From Balaenoptera acutorostrata (Eukaryota > Chordata > Mammalia > Artiodactyla > Balaenopteridae): 64,000 nucleotides of DNA. Under the pieces are notes generated by a model that was given only the letters and a program-made list of their open reading frames with translations, did no database searches and was not told the origin of the DNA. Below, piece by piece: positions 45,655-56,683 of this stretch. The position numbers and the translations under genes were made by a program. The stretch is taken from positions 130,118,335-130,182,334 of the forward strand of contig NC_080066.1 in assembly GCF_949987535.1 (NCBI RefSeq), in the 5' to 3' direction. Within the stretch, counting starts at the first letter, position 1. Each line of letters begins with the position of its first letter.

Positions 45655-45885
45655 AGAGGCTGGGATGTGGAGTCCAATTGACTTGGATCAAATCCCAGCT
45701 CCATAAATGGAGTGTCCCTGGGTTAACTGATTAACTACTATGAGTATCTGTTTCCACACCTGTAAAATAGAGACCATAATGCCTATCACATAAAATTGCT
45801 GGGGAGATTAAATGAGATCATGTAGGAAAAGTACCTAGTCATGTGCCTCTCACATAGGACATACTTAACAAGCTGTAGCCTTTAG
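45655..45885 (+). mobile_element. MIR SINE
   Basis: Sense MIR: TTGGATCAAATCCCAGCTCC, TGTTTCCACACCTGTAAAAT and GGGGAGATTAAATGAGATCA in order. It faces the antisense MIR just upstream. Confidence 0.8.
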
Positions 45886-46304
45886 ATTGAAGGTTCTAAT
45901 TGTCATGTATGACATGACAATTTTTTAAATTTTTCTATAAGAGACTCTCAAGCAATTAAACAAATTTTTTTAAATTCTAGAAGAAACCTAATAGGCAAAG
46001 AGTAATTCAAACTCTAGAAGTTATAAAACTAACAATTTAATTCAATATTTAAGTAAGTTTTCTGGGCATGACATAAACAATTTAAACGGTTATGGGCTCA
46101 AGGTCCATACACCGCAACCATGTAGACAAAATAAAAGAGGGTATTCGAAATAACCTACTTGGCCTTTTAAATAAAAATCAATCACTTATCACTGGAAATA
46201 TCTTTATTTCATTTATTGAAAATGCAAAGAGGAGAGAAAAGTATTACAGATGATATCTTACCAATGCACTACTATAACATAGTTGTATCATTGGTCTTTT
46301 TCAC

Positions 46305-46640
46305 TCTTTCCAGACCCTTGGTGGGACTGTGTTTCTCTGACCCCTTGAACTGGGCGTGGGCATGTGACTCGCTCTGGCCAATGAAATGTGAGTAGAAATG
46401 ATATGTGTCTCTTCCAGGCAGAAGCATTTAATTACCAGGGTGAGACGGTGCAGAACTCCATTCACCCTTCCTGGGGATCACAGAAGCTCAGACTGAGTTG
46501 GAATTCCCATCATCCTGAGTGTTTCTGTAAGGCTCTGATAAGCACAGCGCTCCTGTCAATTCTCACTGATCACACGGTATGGACCAAAAACTAACTTTTG
46601 TTGCATTTAAGCCATCAAAATGTAAGGACTGTTTGTTACT
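46305..46640 (+). mobile_element. Ancient LTR-like repeat, family uncertain
   Basis: Contains GCATGTGACTCGCTCTGGCC and AATGAAATGTGAGTAGAAAT, common wording of old mammalian LTR-like repeats. Boundaries are approximate. Confidence 0.45.
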
Positions 46641-47008
46641 GTGCCTTCACCTAGCCTATCTTAATGACAGAATAATGGGACAACTTGTAGAAAAAGTGAG
46701 GGAATGCTGCAGACTGACTCATCTCACTAATCTCACAGAATGGGGATTAATCAACCCAACCACTGGGTGTCAGAAAGAAGAAACGTGGTTGATGGTATCA
46801 CTGTGCTCCTACTCTTTAGTAAGTAGCTGCCTCTCATCCTCAATATTTATCCTAATTTTAAGGGATTTCTGTTTCTTTGATGTTAAATACTATTAAACTT
46901 ATTTTTTAAACATTACTTGGCTTTCGCAGGCTTGAGAAATTGCTATACACGTTTAATAAGCTGTCAGTATAAAACTTAATGTTATTTAGGCATTAAGATT
47001 ATCCATAC

Positions 47009-47289
47009 TGGGACTTCCCTGGCTGTGCAGTGGATAAAAATCCACCTGCCAATGCAGGGGACACGGGTTCAATCCCTGGTCCGGGAAGATCCCACATGCT
47101 GCAGAGCAACTAAGCCCATGCACCACAACTACTGAGCCTGCACTCTAGAGCCCGTGAGCCACAACCACTGAAGCCCGCACGCCTAGAGCCCGTGCTCGGC
47201 AACAAGAGAAGCCCCCGCTTGCTGCGTGCAGAAACCAAGACCCGACGCAGCCAAATATAAATTAATTAATTAATTTAAAAAAAAAAAAA
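47009..47289 (+). mobile_element. CHR-type SINE with internal deletion
   Basis: Sense copy starting TGGGACTTCCCTGGCTGTGC, shorter than its relatives because the segment between the AGAAGCC and CGCTTGCTGC blocks is missing (about 50-60 nt). Perfect 14-bp duplication AAGATTATCCATAC at 46995-47008 and 47290-47303. Confidence 0.93.
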
Positions 47290-47303
47290 AAGATTATCCA
47301 TAC

Positions 47304-47825
47304 CTGTTAACACGGGCCTAAGTCATCTGGAGAGACTCAGAACCTTTATCTTTTTGACTCTCCAGGAAGAAATAGTGATGGTGCTTCCCACTGCTTACTT
47401 ACTTATCACAACATCATAAAGAGTTAAAATTCTAAAGCATATAGAAGCCTCCTAAAGAGATAAGTACATATCAGGACTCGAAAAGCTGTAATGATCACAG
47501 AACAGGTCCCAGCCTAAAGATTCAAAGCATCCTTTCATAAGAAAAGCTCACCAGAGGGCTACAAAGACAGGATAAGTCAAATCTTCTCTCACCTCCACAA
47601 AACAGAGAGTGTCTCCTATTTTCTACCCAAGTCCCATGTTTGCTGGCTCAGTCACACTCTCAGCTGGAACTCTATGGCATAAACCATAACTGACCTGCCA
47701 CAAATTGCTGCAGAGTTCAGCATGAAAATAAAAAACTTTCATTGAGCCTTTTAACACAGCTAGAGTGAGTTATAAAATCCTGGTCCATGATCAGGCTTCC
47801 CTTGATGCAATAGATTCCTGGAAAA
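47304..47825. other. Unique intergenic sequence
   Basis: Nothing recognised. Confidence 0.4.
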
Positions 47826-48130
47826 TTGCACATAAATCATAAATAGATAAACAGAAATAGACCCAAACAAATTTATAGTTACCAAATGGGAAGGTGGGGA
47901 TAAATTAGGAGTTTGGGATTAACATATACACACTACTATACATAATACAGATAATCAACAAGGACCTATTGTATAGCACAGGGAACTATACTCAATATTT
48001 TGTAATAACCTATGTGGGAAAAGAATCTGAAAAAGTACATATATATGTAACTGAATCACTTTGCTGTATATCTGATACTAACACAACATTGTAAATCAAC
48101 TATACTTCAATAATTAATAAATAAGTAAAT
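47826..48130 (+). mobile_element. 5'-truncated L1 3' UTR
   Basis: Sense L1 end: AAGGACCTATTGTATAGCAC, CACTTTGCTGTATATCTGAT, AACATTGTAAATCAACTATA and a TTAATAAATAAGTAAATAAA tail. No ORF2. Resembles the end of the copy at 19624-20350. Confidence 0.85.
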
Positions 48131-48495
48131 AAATCGTAGCCAGCCATATATAGATATGTCTAAAGGTTTATATTTCTAAAATATTTTCTATTTTATATAT
48201 TGTATATATAACTAGCAAATTGAAGGAGTACCTACACAGTAAAACACTTTACACAATGACTAGTCACTTTCTAATATCCCTGTATTAATCTTAGAATTTA
48301 TACTATTTGCCCTATTTTATACCTTTGCATAAATGTCTAGAGGTCAATTGCTTTAACAGAAACACCCAACTGCCTAAGCATTTTGAACAAGTAGTCATGT
48401 CAAGCAAAAGCCCACGGGATCTCAGGACTACCGTTTTTCCTCATTTTTTTTAAAGTTTTGCCTCTGGTGAGAGTTAACAGCTGAAGGGAACAGAC
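48131..48495. other. Unique AT-rich intergenic sequence
   Basis: Nothing recognised. Confidence 0.4.
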
Positions 48496-48499
48496 CCTC

Positions 48500-48670
48500 A
48501 AATTCAAGTCAGAAGACCCGGCTTCTAGTCTGAGGGCTTATCTGGGCTCTGCAGTGGACTGGACATGTGCCCTTAGGCCAGTTCTTTACCTCTCTGAGGC
48601 TGTTTCCTTATTAGCAGAAGGGGAACAATAATCCAGATAATCTCTAAATTCCCTTCCAGATGTAAAGTCT
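48500..48670 (+). mobile_element. MIR SINE
   Basis: GACCCGGCTTCTAGTCTGAG, TAGGCCAGTTCTTTACCTCT and GAGGCTGTTTCCTTATTAGC in MIR order. Confidence 0.75.
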
Positions 48671-49499
48671 CCTAAGCAATAAGTGAATAATTCAACATCT
48701 ACTCTCATTGCAGGGTAGCAAGAGAGCGAATTGGAAAGACAGGATAAGGCTGACTGAGCACAAATGGAAGTATTTCTGGGAGAGGAGAGAGAGAATGCAT
48801 GGTTGTCATTATAAAGTATCTCCCTTTGAGAAACAGTTTTCACTGGACTCAAGTTTGCATTTTCTCCCTCACCTGGAGCCTCCATGCCTTTATTAAGTCT
48901 TTATAAACAGACTCTCTGTGCTTCCAGGGTCCACATGAGGCACAGTTCCTGCCCTGGTCATCAGAGGAGGGTGAGTCCAATGAAATAAGGATAAAAGGAT
49001 GAAGGTAGAAGACCAGAAAGAAAATAGACTCACCAATAATATGTGGAAACGTGTCTTATTTTCATGTTCTCCATCAAAAGCTGGAAGCTGCAGTGGCAGG
49101 GCCTCTGTTTCTGTGAGATTTTTACATGCTCATAAAAAATAAACAATAGAAGCAAACACTAAAGTAGGCAAAGTTAAGACTGAAGGTTGTTAAGATCAGT
49201 AATAAATCTGCAGTGGCTGATAGTGAACCCTGATTCAACCTTGATTCGTTTCTAATACCCTTGTTGATGGAAAATAGAAAAACCCAAGCAGCTCAAACAA
49301 AATAAAACAAAAACAGGCATTGGTGGTACAGTAATGAACATAGCTCCTTCCAGAATAAAACAAAAAAAGCCAGGAGAAAGGAACATGACACAAGTCTTAT
49401 ATTGTGGAAGTCTCGTGGTTTGCGGGACCTATTTATATAATCTGGTCTCATCCATTACCATTTCCCAGTATCCTTCACTTAAGACACTCCGAATTTACC
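48671..49499. other. Unique intergenic sequence
   Basis: No recognised repeat or coding frame. Confidence 0.4.
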
Positions 49500-49835
49500 T
49501 CTTTCTTGTCTCCCATCTTTTGCACATTCTTGTTCTTCTGCCGGAAATACTACCCTCTTACCCCTTCACTTTCGCCTAGTATTCCTACTCATCCTCCCAG
49601 CCTTCTTTCTCCAGGAAGTCCTCTCTGACACTCTACGGCTAAGTCAGATGCTCCTCCCATATGTCACATAGCCCTGTATTAAAATTGCCTGTGTGCTCAT
49701 CTGTGTGACCCACAAGACTGCAAGCATCCTGAGGGCTGTTCCTGTGTCTTATTGTCCTTAATAGCCCCAGCATCTACAGTGTACCTGGCACATAGTAGGT
49801 GTGCAACAAATATTAGCCAATGAATGGCATGGCCC
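49500..49835 (+). mobile_element. L2 LINE 3' end
   Basis: Sense L2: TTTCTCCAGGAAGTCCTCTC, GTGACCCACAAGACTGCAAG and CTGGCACATAGTAGGTGTGC followed by the ATATTAGCCAATGAATG end. No frame. Confidence 0.75.
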
Positions 49836-50205
49836 GCTCTCCTGGCCTAATCATCAAAAATCTTACAGTGAGTCTGCCAAACCAGTCCTATTCCTTTCTC
49901 CAGGATAAAACCAAACAATCTGAAAAGCAGAGCAATACTTTTGTCAAGACTTTCTATTCTCCCTGACTAGAATCAGTCCTGGCACAAATCAGACAGTTAT
50001 GTCCTCTTTCCCTTTTCTCCCCTTCACTTTACACCCACCTAAACCCACTTCCTCACGTCCTTGTTTATCAAGTGTAAACTTCAAGGATCATTCACAGACT
50101 AGATACTCTCTTAAAAAACTTACATAGAAAGTTCCTTGAAAAAAACAAGGAAAAGAAGGAGTACCATTTAGATGATACGCACTTAAAATAATTTTGGTAA
50201 ATACA
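49836..50205. other. Unique intergenic sequence
   Basis: Nothing recognised. Confidence 0.35.
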
Positions 50206-50209
50206 TTAA

Positions 50210-51350
50210 AAGTCCAACAGAGAAGATGGAGACTGTGGGCTGTGCCATCAAAGTATGTCCAGAATTGGACCACTTCTCACCAACTTTACTGCCACCACCA
50301 GCTTCTCTCTCTACTGTACAACAGCAACAGTCTCCTAACTGCACCCCGCCCACCCCCGTCCTTGCCCCACGTCTCAGGGGAAGTTCTAATTTCTAGACAG
50401 CCGGCACTTAATCCTTTCAAAATATTGTCAGATGACCTCACTCTTCAGCTCAAAATGCTCCAATGGACTTCTCAACTCACTCAGAGGAAAGCCCAAGTCC
50501 TTACACTGACTACAGGTCTTAAGCTCTGTCACCACCTGCACCCCTCTACTCCATACTTCCTTCTGGTCTTCACTCAGATGGGGCCTTCTCTGTAAAGCTG
50601 AGACAGACTGGGACATGGGACCTGAGACTCTTTGCTGCTGTGCTTGCACCTGAACAAACATCTTATCGAGCAACAAAATACAAAGAAACTACAAGGGACT
50701 AAAAATAACTGCGTGCATGTGCAGTGAGGGCAAATTATGGACAATAAGATACAAAAAGACCAAAAAACCAACTGCCACTTCTGAAAAGCCAGGAGCAAAA
50801 GCAGTGTACTGCGAATGCCCCGTGCACATAACACCACCAAAGGCGTGGGCAAACTACCTAAGCCACCCCCCTGGCCCAATCCCTGGACACACCACTACCC
50901 TCACTCCATATAAGGAATCAGCTCGCCCCCACTGAGCAAGTGAGAAAGGGAACCTATTACTTGTTCTTGCTCCCCCCTGCTGCAGCAGGGTCCCCAATAA
51001 AGCCTTGCCTGAATTTCTTGTCTGGTCTCTTATCAATTTCTATTGATTAAGGAGGCCAAGAACCCTGGTTGGTAACAAAGCCATCCCTGGCCATCCTGTA
51101 GTCAACAATCTTTCAAATTTTTTTCATATCCCCCTTCCTTACTTTATTTTTATCTTTAACACTTATCATTAACATACTCTATGTTTTTAAATTTATTTTG
51201 TTTACTTTCTAGCCCCTCTCACTAAAATGTAAGCTCCACAAAAGCTCTCTTTTCTGTTTGGACCACTAATGTAGTTCCCATCCTTAGAACAGTACCTGGC
51301 ACAGAATAAGTATATAATAGAAATATTTATTGAAATAATGAATGAATGCA
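50210..51350 (+). mobile_element. L2 LINE, interrupted by a solo LTR
   Basis: L2 word order runs from AACAGTCTCCTAACTG and CTCAAAATGCTCCAATGGAC through GGGGCCTTCTCTG, and continues after the LTR with CTGGCCATCCTGTAG, AAATGTAAGCTCCACAAAAG and GTACCTGGCACAGAATAAG. The L2 halves join cleanly when the LTR (50599-51077) and one AAGC are removed. An ancient element with no frame. Confidence 0.75.
50599..51077 (+). mobile_element. Solo LTR of a gammaretrovirus-like ERV (ERV1)
   Basis: A 479-bp LTR with TG...CA ends (TGAGACAGACTG...GGTAACA). The exact 4-bp target duplication AAGC lies at 50595-50598 and 51078-51081, which fits gammaretroviral integrases. Promoter and processing signals are visible: CATATAAGG at 50907-50915 and AATAAA at 50996-51001. 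No gag, pol or env is present, so the provirus was lost by LTR-LTR recombination. It differs in U3 from the LTR at 17343. Confidence 0.85.
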
Positions 51351-51799
51351 TGAGTGTGTGAGTGAATGAAAGTGAAAACTGTTGCCGTAATACTTGAAAA
51401 TAAAATGACTTGAATTTAACTAAAAACCTGCCACCAAGTCGTTATTTATATTAATCAGTAAATAATGCTTCAAGAATCAAATCTTTGCCAGCATTCTACA
51501 AGTGTGTCATGAGAAAAACTATCGGAGTCATAGTGATGCAGATCAATCTTTGCTGTTAATCATAGTTGACAGAGGAGAAAAACAGCCTAAATGTGATTGG
51601 TTTCCAACGTATGGTTTCCATTCTCAGCTGGACCCTCCATCTTACTCAAGAAGCCATTCATTTGGCCAATCATGCCCCCAAGCCTGATAGTCCCAAGACT
51701 TGTCAACTTCCTCAAGCTTTCTGCCCCAATCCACATTTGCAGAGAAGAGAAGCCATAAGTATCTTTCTCTTTCATTTTCATACATATTATAGTAAATAG
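51351..51799. other. Unique intergenic sequence
   Basis: Nothing recognised. Two forward frames of 61 and 77 codons overlap and lack domains. Confidence 0.35.
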
Positions 51800-52255
51800 C
51801 AAAAAGGGTCACAGCTGTTCACACCTCCCTGTATCCACACCCTTTGCAATGTGAATTTCAAGGTCCTCTCATCAGGAGGTGAAGTCTATTTCCCTACCCC
51901 ATAAATCTGGACAAATCTTTTGACTCCCTTTGCCCTATAAAATGCAGCTGAACTGATGCTGTGGAAGTTCTGATCTTGGCCTCAGCAGAACTGAGCATGC
52001 TTCTGCTCTCTTGGCTAGCCTACTAGAGGAAAGATACCACATGGAGCAGAGATGAGTCATCCCAACTATGGCCATCCTAGATCACCCATCTCCCAGCTTC
52101 CCTGAGAGCAACAGCTGATACATAAGTGAGCCCAGCTAAGACCAGAAGAAATGCCCATCTGAGCCCAGCCCAAATTGCTGGTCTACAGAATCATGAATGG
52201 TTGTTGCTTTAAGTCACTCTGCTTTGGGGTGGTGTATTACACACCAAAAACTAAA
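51800..52255 (+). mobile_element. Ancient LTR-like (MaLR/ERVL-like) repeat
   Basis: Ends with TGAATGGTTGTTGCTTTAAG, TCACTCTGCTTTGGGGTGGT, a terminal wording seen in old mammalian LTRs. The middle has CACATGGAGCAGAGATGAGT. Family not certain. Confidence 0.5.
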
Positions 52256-52334
52256 TGATAAATTTATCTAAATCTTTTCCTTTGGTTATCACCTTCCTTT
52301 TTTGTCTCAAGTAGCAATGACTCAACTTTTCCAG

Positions 52335-52660
52335 AGCCTCCTTTGCCTACGTACATTCTGTTCTTTTTCCTGGGTTGCCTTCCCCATCTGGTCCACCTGA
52401 GAAACTCATAATAAGACTCAATTCAATACCAGCTTGATAATCTCCCATCCACCACCTGCCACCCCACTCACCTCTTTGAGCTCACAGCATACACACATAC
52501 CTCCATCATAGCACTTATTTTTGTGTCTATCTACCCTAGAAGACTATCCATTCCTCGAAGTTTGAGTTTATGCTTTATTCATCTCTATAATCTAGTACTT
52601 TAACCTAGTGCTTGTCCTATAGGAGATGCTCAATAAGGTTTGGGTAAATAAAGCTTGAAT
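52335..52660 (+). mobile_element. L2 LINE fragment
   Basis: CTGGGTTGCCTTCCCCATCT, CATAGCACTTATTTTTGTGT and CCTATAGGAGATGCTCAATA follow L2 3' order. Confidence 0.6.
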
Positions 52661-52689
52661 GCTTTGACATCTCTCATTTCTGTCCCTTC

Positions 52690-52930
52690 TTCTCCATACC
52701 TACTACGTCTGCCTTCATGACAGCCCTTATCACAACTGACCTGGATAATTTAAACAGAGGCCTCCTTGCTCCCCGGCCTACCATCTACTCCCATAGCACA
52801 TTGTAAACACTTTGAATACAGGACCATGATTATTTATCATTTATACAGTATTCTTCCCATAGGACGTTTGGCTCTTTCAAGGTAGAAACCATATAACCTT
52901 CATTTTTGTATATCTAACAGCCAATCTAAT
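52690..52930 (+). mobile_element. Possible second L2 fragment
   Basis: CTGGATAATTTAAACAGAGG and CATAGCACATTGTAAACAC resemble earlier L2 positions. Weak. Confidence 0.35.
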
Positions 52931-53660
52931 TTATTAATAAAAGGTAGTTAATTAACGATGAAACCAATTTTAGCAGTGAAAAAAATACTCTGCTTCCCAA
53001 AAAACTTTAACTCTACAGAGCTGACTTTTGAATAAGGTATTGATAACAATCAATACAATCAAGAGTGCTGCCTAGACTGAGCCATGCTTGGGAAGAGAAG
53101 GAATCAACTCTTGCCTTGGAGGGGTTTTTCTGGAACAATCACTGCTGTCTTGTACTGTCCCACTCACAGCCCTAAGTGAAGTCTCCCCTACCAACTCATC
53201 TACTATGAAGCTTTCAATATTCAAGAATGTGGGGACATCAGTATGAGAGAAATAACTCCATTAACTGTCCCCAAGAGTCATCAATTAGTGGATTAACATC
53301 AATCTGCTCAAAGATCTTCCCTTGATGTTCAATGTCATATCAACAACTAGTTTGAAGACAGAGAAAGTAGGTTTATCAAATTCATAGATGCCCAAAGCAG
53401 GAATGAAGACCTACTATGTTAAATCCATTCATTCCTTCAGCAAATATTTATTGCATACTTACCTGCTATGTGCCAGGACACTAGTCTAGGTATCAGGATA
53501 TGGCAGAGAACAAAATACACAAGTTATTTTCTTTCATACAGGTAAAGTACAAGATAGACGTTAATCAGAGAAACTAATACATATAATGAATAAGCAAAAC
53601 TAACACCTTGCCCTGCCACCATTGTGACCAAACACACTAGATACTAAAAAAAAAGAAATT
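52931..53660. other. Unique intergenic sequence with ancient repeat
   Basis: Includes the uncertain ancient repeat wording AGCAAATATTTATTGCATAC...CTATGTGCCAGG at 53430-53560. The rest is unclassified. Confidence 0.4.
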
Positions 53661-53674
53661 AAAAATTAAATTTT

Positions 53675-55758
53675 GGAGAGGAGCTTCAAGATGGTGGAAG
53701 AGTAAGACGTGGAGATCACCTTCCTCCCCACAAATACATCAGAAATACATCTACATGTGGAACAACTCCTACAGAACACCTACTGAACACTGGCAGAAGA
53801 CCTCAGACCTCCCAAAAGGCAAGAAACTCCCCACGTATCTGGGTAGGGCAAAAGAAAAAAGAAAAAACAGAGACAAAAGAATAGGGATGGGACCTGCACC
53901 TCTGGGAGGGAGCTGTGAAAGAGGAAAGGTTTCCACACACTAGGAAGCCCCTTCGTGGGCGGAGACAGTGGGCGGCGGAGGGGGGAAGCTTCGGAGCCAT
54001 GGAGGAGAGCGCAGCCACAGGGGTGCAGAGGGCACAGCGGAGAGATTCCCGCACAGAGGATTGGTGCCGACCAGCACTCACCAGCCCGGGAGGCTTGTCT
54101 GCTCCCCCGCCGGGGCGGGCGGGGCTGGGAGCTGAGGTTCGGGCTTCGGAGGTCAGATCCCAGGGAGAGGACTGGGGTTGGCGGCGTGAACACAGCCTGA
54201 AGGGGCTAGTGTGCCACAGCTAGCCGGGAGGGAGTCCGGGAAAAAGTCTGGAGCTGCCGAAGAGACAAGAGACTTTTTCTTGCCTCTTTGTTTCCTGGTG
54301 CGTGAGGAGAGGGGATTAAGAGTGCGGCTTAAAGGAGCTCCAGAGATGGGCACGAGCCGCGGCTATCAGTGCGGACCCCAGAGACGGACATGAGACGCTA
54401 AGGCTGCTGCTGCTGCCACCAAGAAGCCTGTGTGCAAGCACAGGTCACTATCCACACCGCCCCTCCCGGGAGCCTGTGCAGCCTGACACTGTCAGGGTCC
54501 CGTGATCCAGGGACAACTTCCCCGGGAGAACACACGGTGCCTCAGGCTGGTACAACATCATGCCGGCCTCTGCTGCCGCAGGCTCGCCCCACTTTCGTAC
54601 CCCTCCCTCCCCCCCGGCCTGAGTGAGCCAGAGCCCCCGAATCATCCGCTCCTTTAACCCCGTCCCGTCTGAGCAAAGAACAGATGCCCTCAGGCAACCT
54701 ACGCACAGAGGCGGGTCCAAATCCAAAGCTGAACACCAGGAGCTGTGTGAACAAAGAAGAGAAAGGGAAATTTCTCCCAGTAGCCTCAGGAGCACCGGAT
54801 TAAATCTCCACAATCAACTTGATGTACCTGCATCTGTGGAATACCTGAATAGACAACGAATCATCCCAAATTGAGGAGGTGGACTTTGGGAGCAATGATA
54901 TATATTTTTTTTTCCCCTTTTTCTCTTTTTGGGAGTGTGTATGTGTATGCTTATGTGTGTGATTTTGTCTGTATAGCTTTGCTTTTACCATTTATCCTAG
55001 GGTTCTGTCTGTCCATTTCTTGTGTGTGTGTTTGTTTCTTTTTTTACTATAGTTTTTAGCACTTGTTATCATTGGTGGATTTGTTTTTTGGTTTGGCTGC
55101 TCTCTTCTTTCTTTCTTTTTATTTTTCATTACTTTCTAAAAAATTTTTTTTTAATTATTTTTTATTTTAATAACTTTATTTTATTTTATTTTATCTTCTT
55201 CTTTCTTTTTCTTTCTTTCCTCCCTTTTATACTGAGCCGTGTGGATGACAGGCTCTTGGTGCTCCAGCCAGGCATCAGGGCTGTGCCTGAGGTGGGAGAG
55301 CCAAGTTCAGGACACTGGTCCACAAAAGACCATGCAGCTCCATGTAATATCAAATGGTGAAAATCTCCCAGAGATCTCCATCTCAATGCCAAGACCCAGC
55401 GCCACTCAATGACCAGCAAGCTACAGTGCTGGACACCCTATGCCAAACAACTAGCAAGACAGGAACACAACCCCATCCATTAGCAGAGAGCTGCCTAAAA
55501 TCATAATAAGGCCACAGACACCCCAAAACACACCACCAGATGCGGACCTGCCCACCAGAAAGACAAGATCCAGCCTCATCCAACAGAACACAGGCACTGG
55601 TCCCCTCCACCAGGAAGCCTACACAACCCACTAAACCAAGCTTAGCCACTGGGGACAGACACCAAAAACAATGGGAGCTACGAACCTGAAGCCTGTGAAA
55701 AGGAGACCCCAAACACAGTAAGTTAAGTAAACTGAGAACACAGAGAAACTCACAGCAG
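53675..55758 (+). promoter_or_regulatory. L1 5' UTR / internal promoter (type I)
   Basis: Begins GGAGAGGAGCTTCAAGATGG. CAAGATGG at 53687-53694 is a YY1-type box in the usual L1 position. The first 1.2 kb is GC-rich and open in several frames by composition only. A striking pyrimidine/T-rich tract with TG-repeat pieces covers about 54900-55240. No ORF0-like antisense gene can be defended. The same UTR lineage is seen in reverse at 10428-11558. Confidence 0.75.
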
Positions 55759-56625
55759 ATGAAGGAGCAAGGCAAAAACCCACCAGACCTAACAAATGAA
55801 GAGGAAATAGGCAGTCTACCTGAAAAAGAATTCAGAATAATGATAGTAAAGATGATCCAAAATCCTGGAAATAGAACGGAGAAAATACAAGAAACGTTTA
55901 ACAAGGACCTAGAAGAACTAAAGAGCAAACAAACAGTGATTAACAACACAATAAATGAAATTAAAAATTCTCTAGAAGGGATCAATAGCAGAATAACTGA
56001 GGCAAAAGAACAGATAAGTGACCTGGAAGATAAAACAGTGGAAATAACTACTGCAGAGCAGAATAAAGAAAAAAGAATGAAAAGAATTGAGGACAGTCTC
56101 AGAGACCTCTGGGACAACATCAAACGCACCAACATTCGAATTATAGGGGTCCCAGAAGAAGAAGAGAAAAAGAAACGGACTGAGAAAACATTTGAAGAGA
56201 TTATAGTTGCAAACTTCCCTAATATGGGAAAGGAAATAGTTAATCAACTCCAGGAAGCACAGAGATTCCCATACAGGATAAATCCAAGGAGAAACACGGC
56301 AAGACACATATTAATCAAACTATCAAAAATTAAATACAAAGAAAACATATTAAAAGCAGCAAGGGAAAAACAACAAATAACACACAAGGGAATCCCCATA
56401 AGGTTAACAGCTGATCTTTCAGCAGAAACTCTGCAAGCCAGAAAGGAGTGGCAGGACATATTTAAAGTGATGAAGGAGAAAAACCTACAACCAAGATTAC
56501 TCTACCCAGCAAGGAGCTCATTCAGATTTGACGGAGAAATTAAAACCTTTACAGACAAGCAAAAGCTAAGAGAGTTCAGCACCACCAAACCAGCTTTACA
56601 ACAAATGTTACAGGAACTTCTCTAG
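55759..56625 (+). CDS. L1 ORF1 protein, intact frame (288 aa)
   Basis: An uninterrupted L1 ORF1: a nucleic-acid chaperone that trimerises and packages L1 RNA. Residues about 15-110 are a charged coiled coil (EEIGSLPEKEF..., LEELKSKQ, LEDKTVEITTAEQNKEKRM). The RRM begins near NIRIIGVPE (about residue 125). The C-terminal domain carries RINPRRN, RLTADLSAET and YPARSSFRFDGE. Length is a little below that of typical mammalian ORF1p, and no internal stop or shift is seen. The start was chosen because ORF1 copies elsewhere in the window also have MKEQ near this point. The other two ORF1 copies here are frameshifted. Whether it is expressed cannot be told from sequence. Confidence 0.88.
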   Translation: MKEQGKNPPDLTNEEEIGSLPEKEFRIMIVKMIQNPGNRTEKIQETFNKDLEELKSKQTVINNTINEIKNSLEGINSRITEAKEQISDLEDKTVEITTAEQNKEKRMKRIEDSLRDLWDNIKRTNIRIIGVPEEEEKKKRTEKTFEEIIVANFPNMGKEIVNQLQEAQRFPYRINPRRNTARHILIKLSKIKYKENILKAAREKQQITHKGIPIRLTADLSAETLQARKEWQDIFKVMKEKNLQPRLLYPARSSFRFDGEIKTFTDKQKLREFSTTKPALQQMLQELL

Positions 56626-56683
56626 GCAGGAAACACAAGAGAAGGAAAAGACCTACAATAACAAACCCAAAACAATTATGAAA

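Noticed and set aside
50194..50595. 133-codon forward frame
   Set aside because: It lies in an ancient L2 and has no retained reverse-transcriptase motif.
55022..55360. 112-codon hydrophobic forward frame that looks like a membrane protein
   Set aside because: It is the translation of the T-rich tract in the L1 5' UTR. The Phe/Leu/Ile runs come from base composition.
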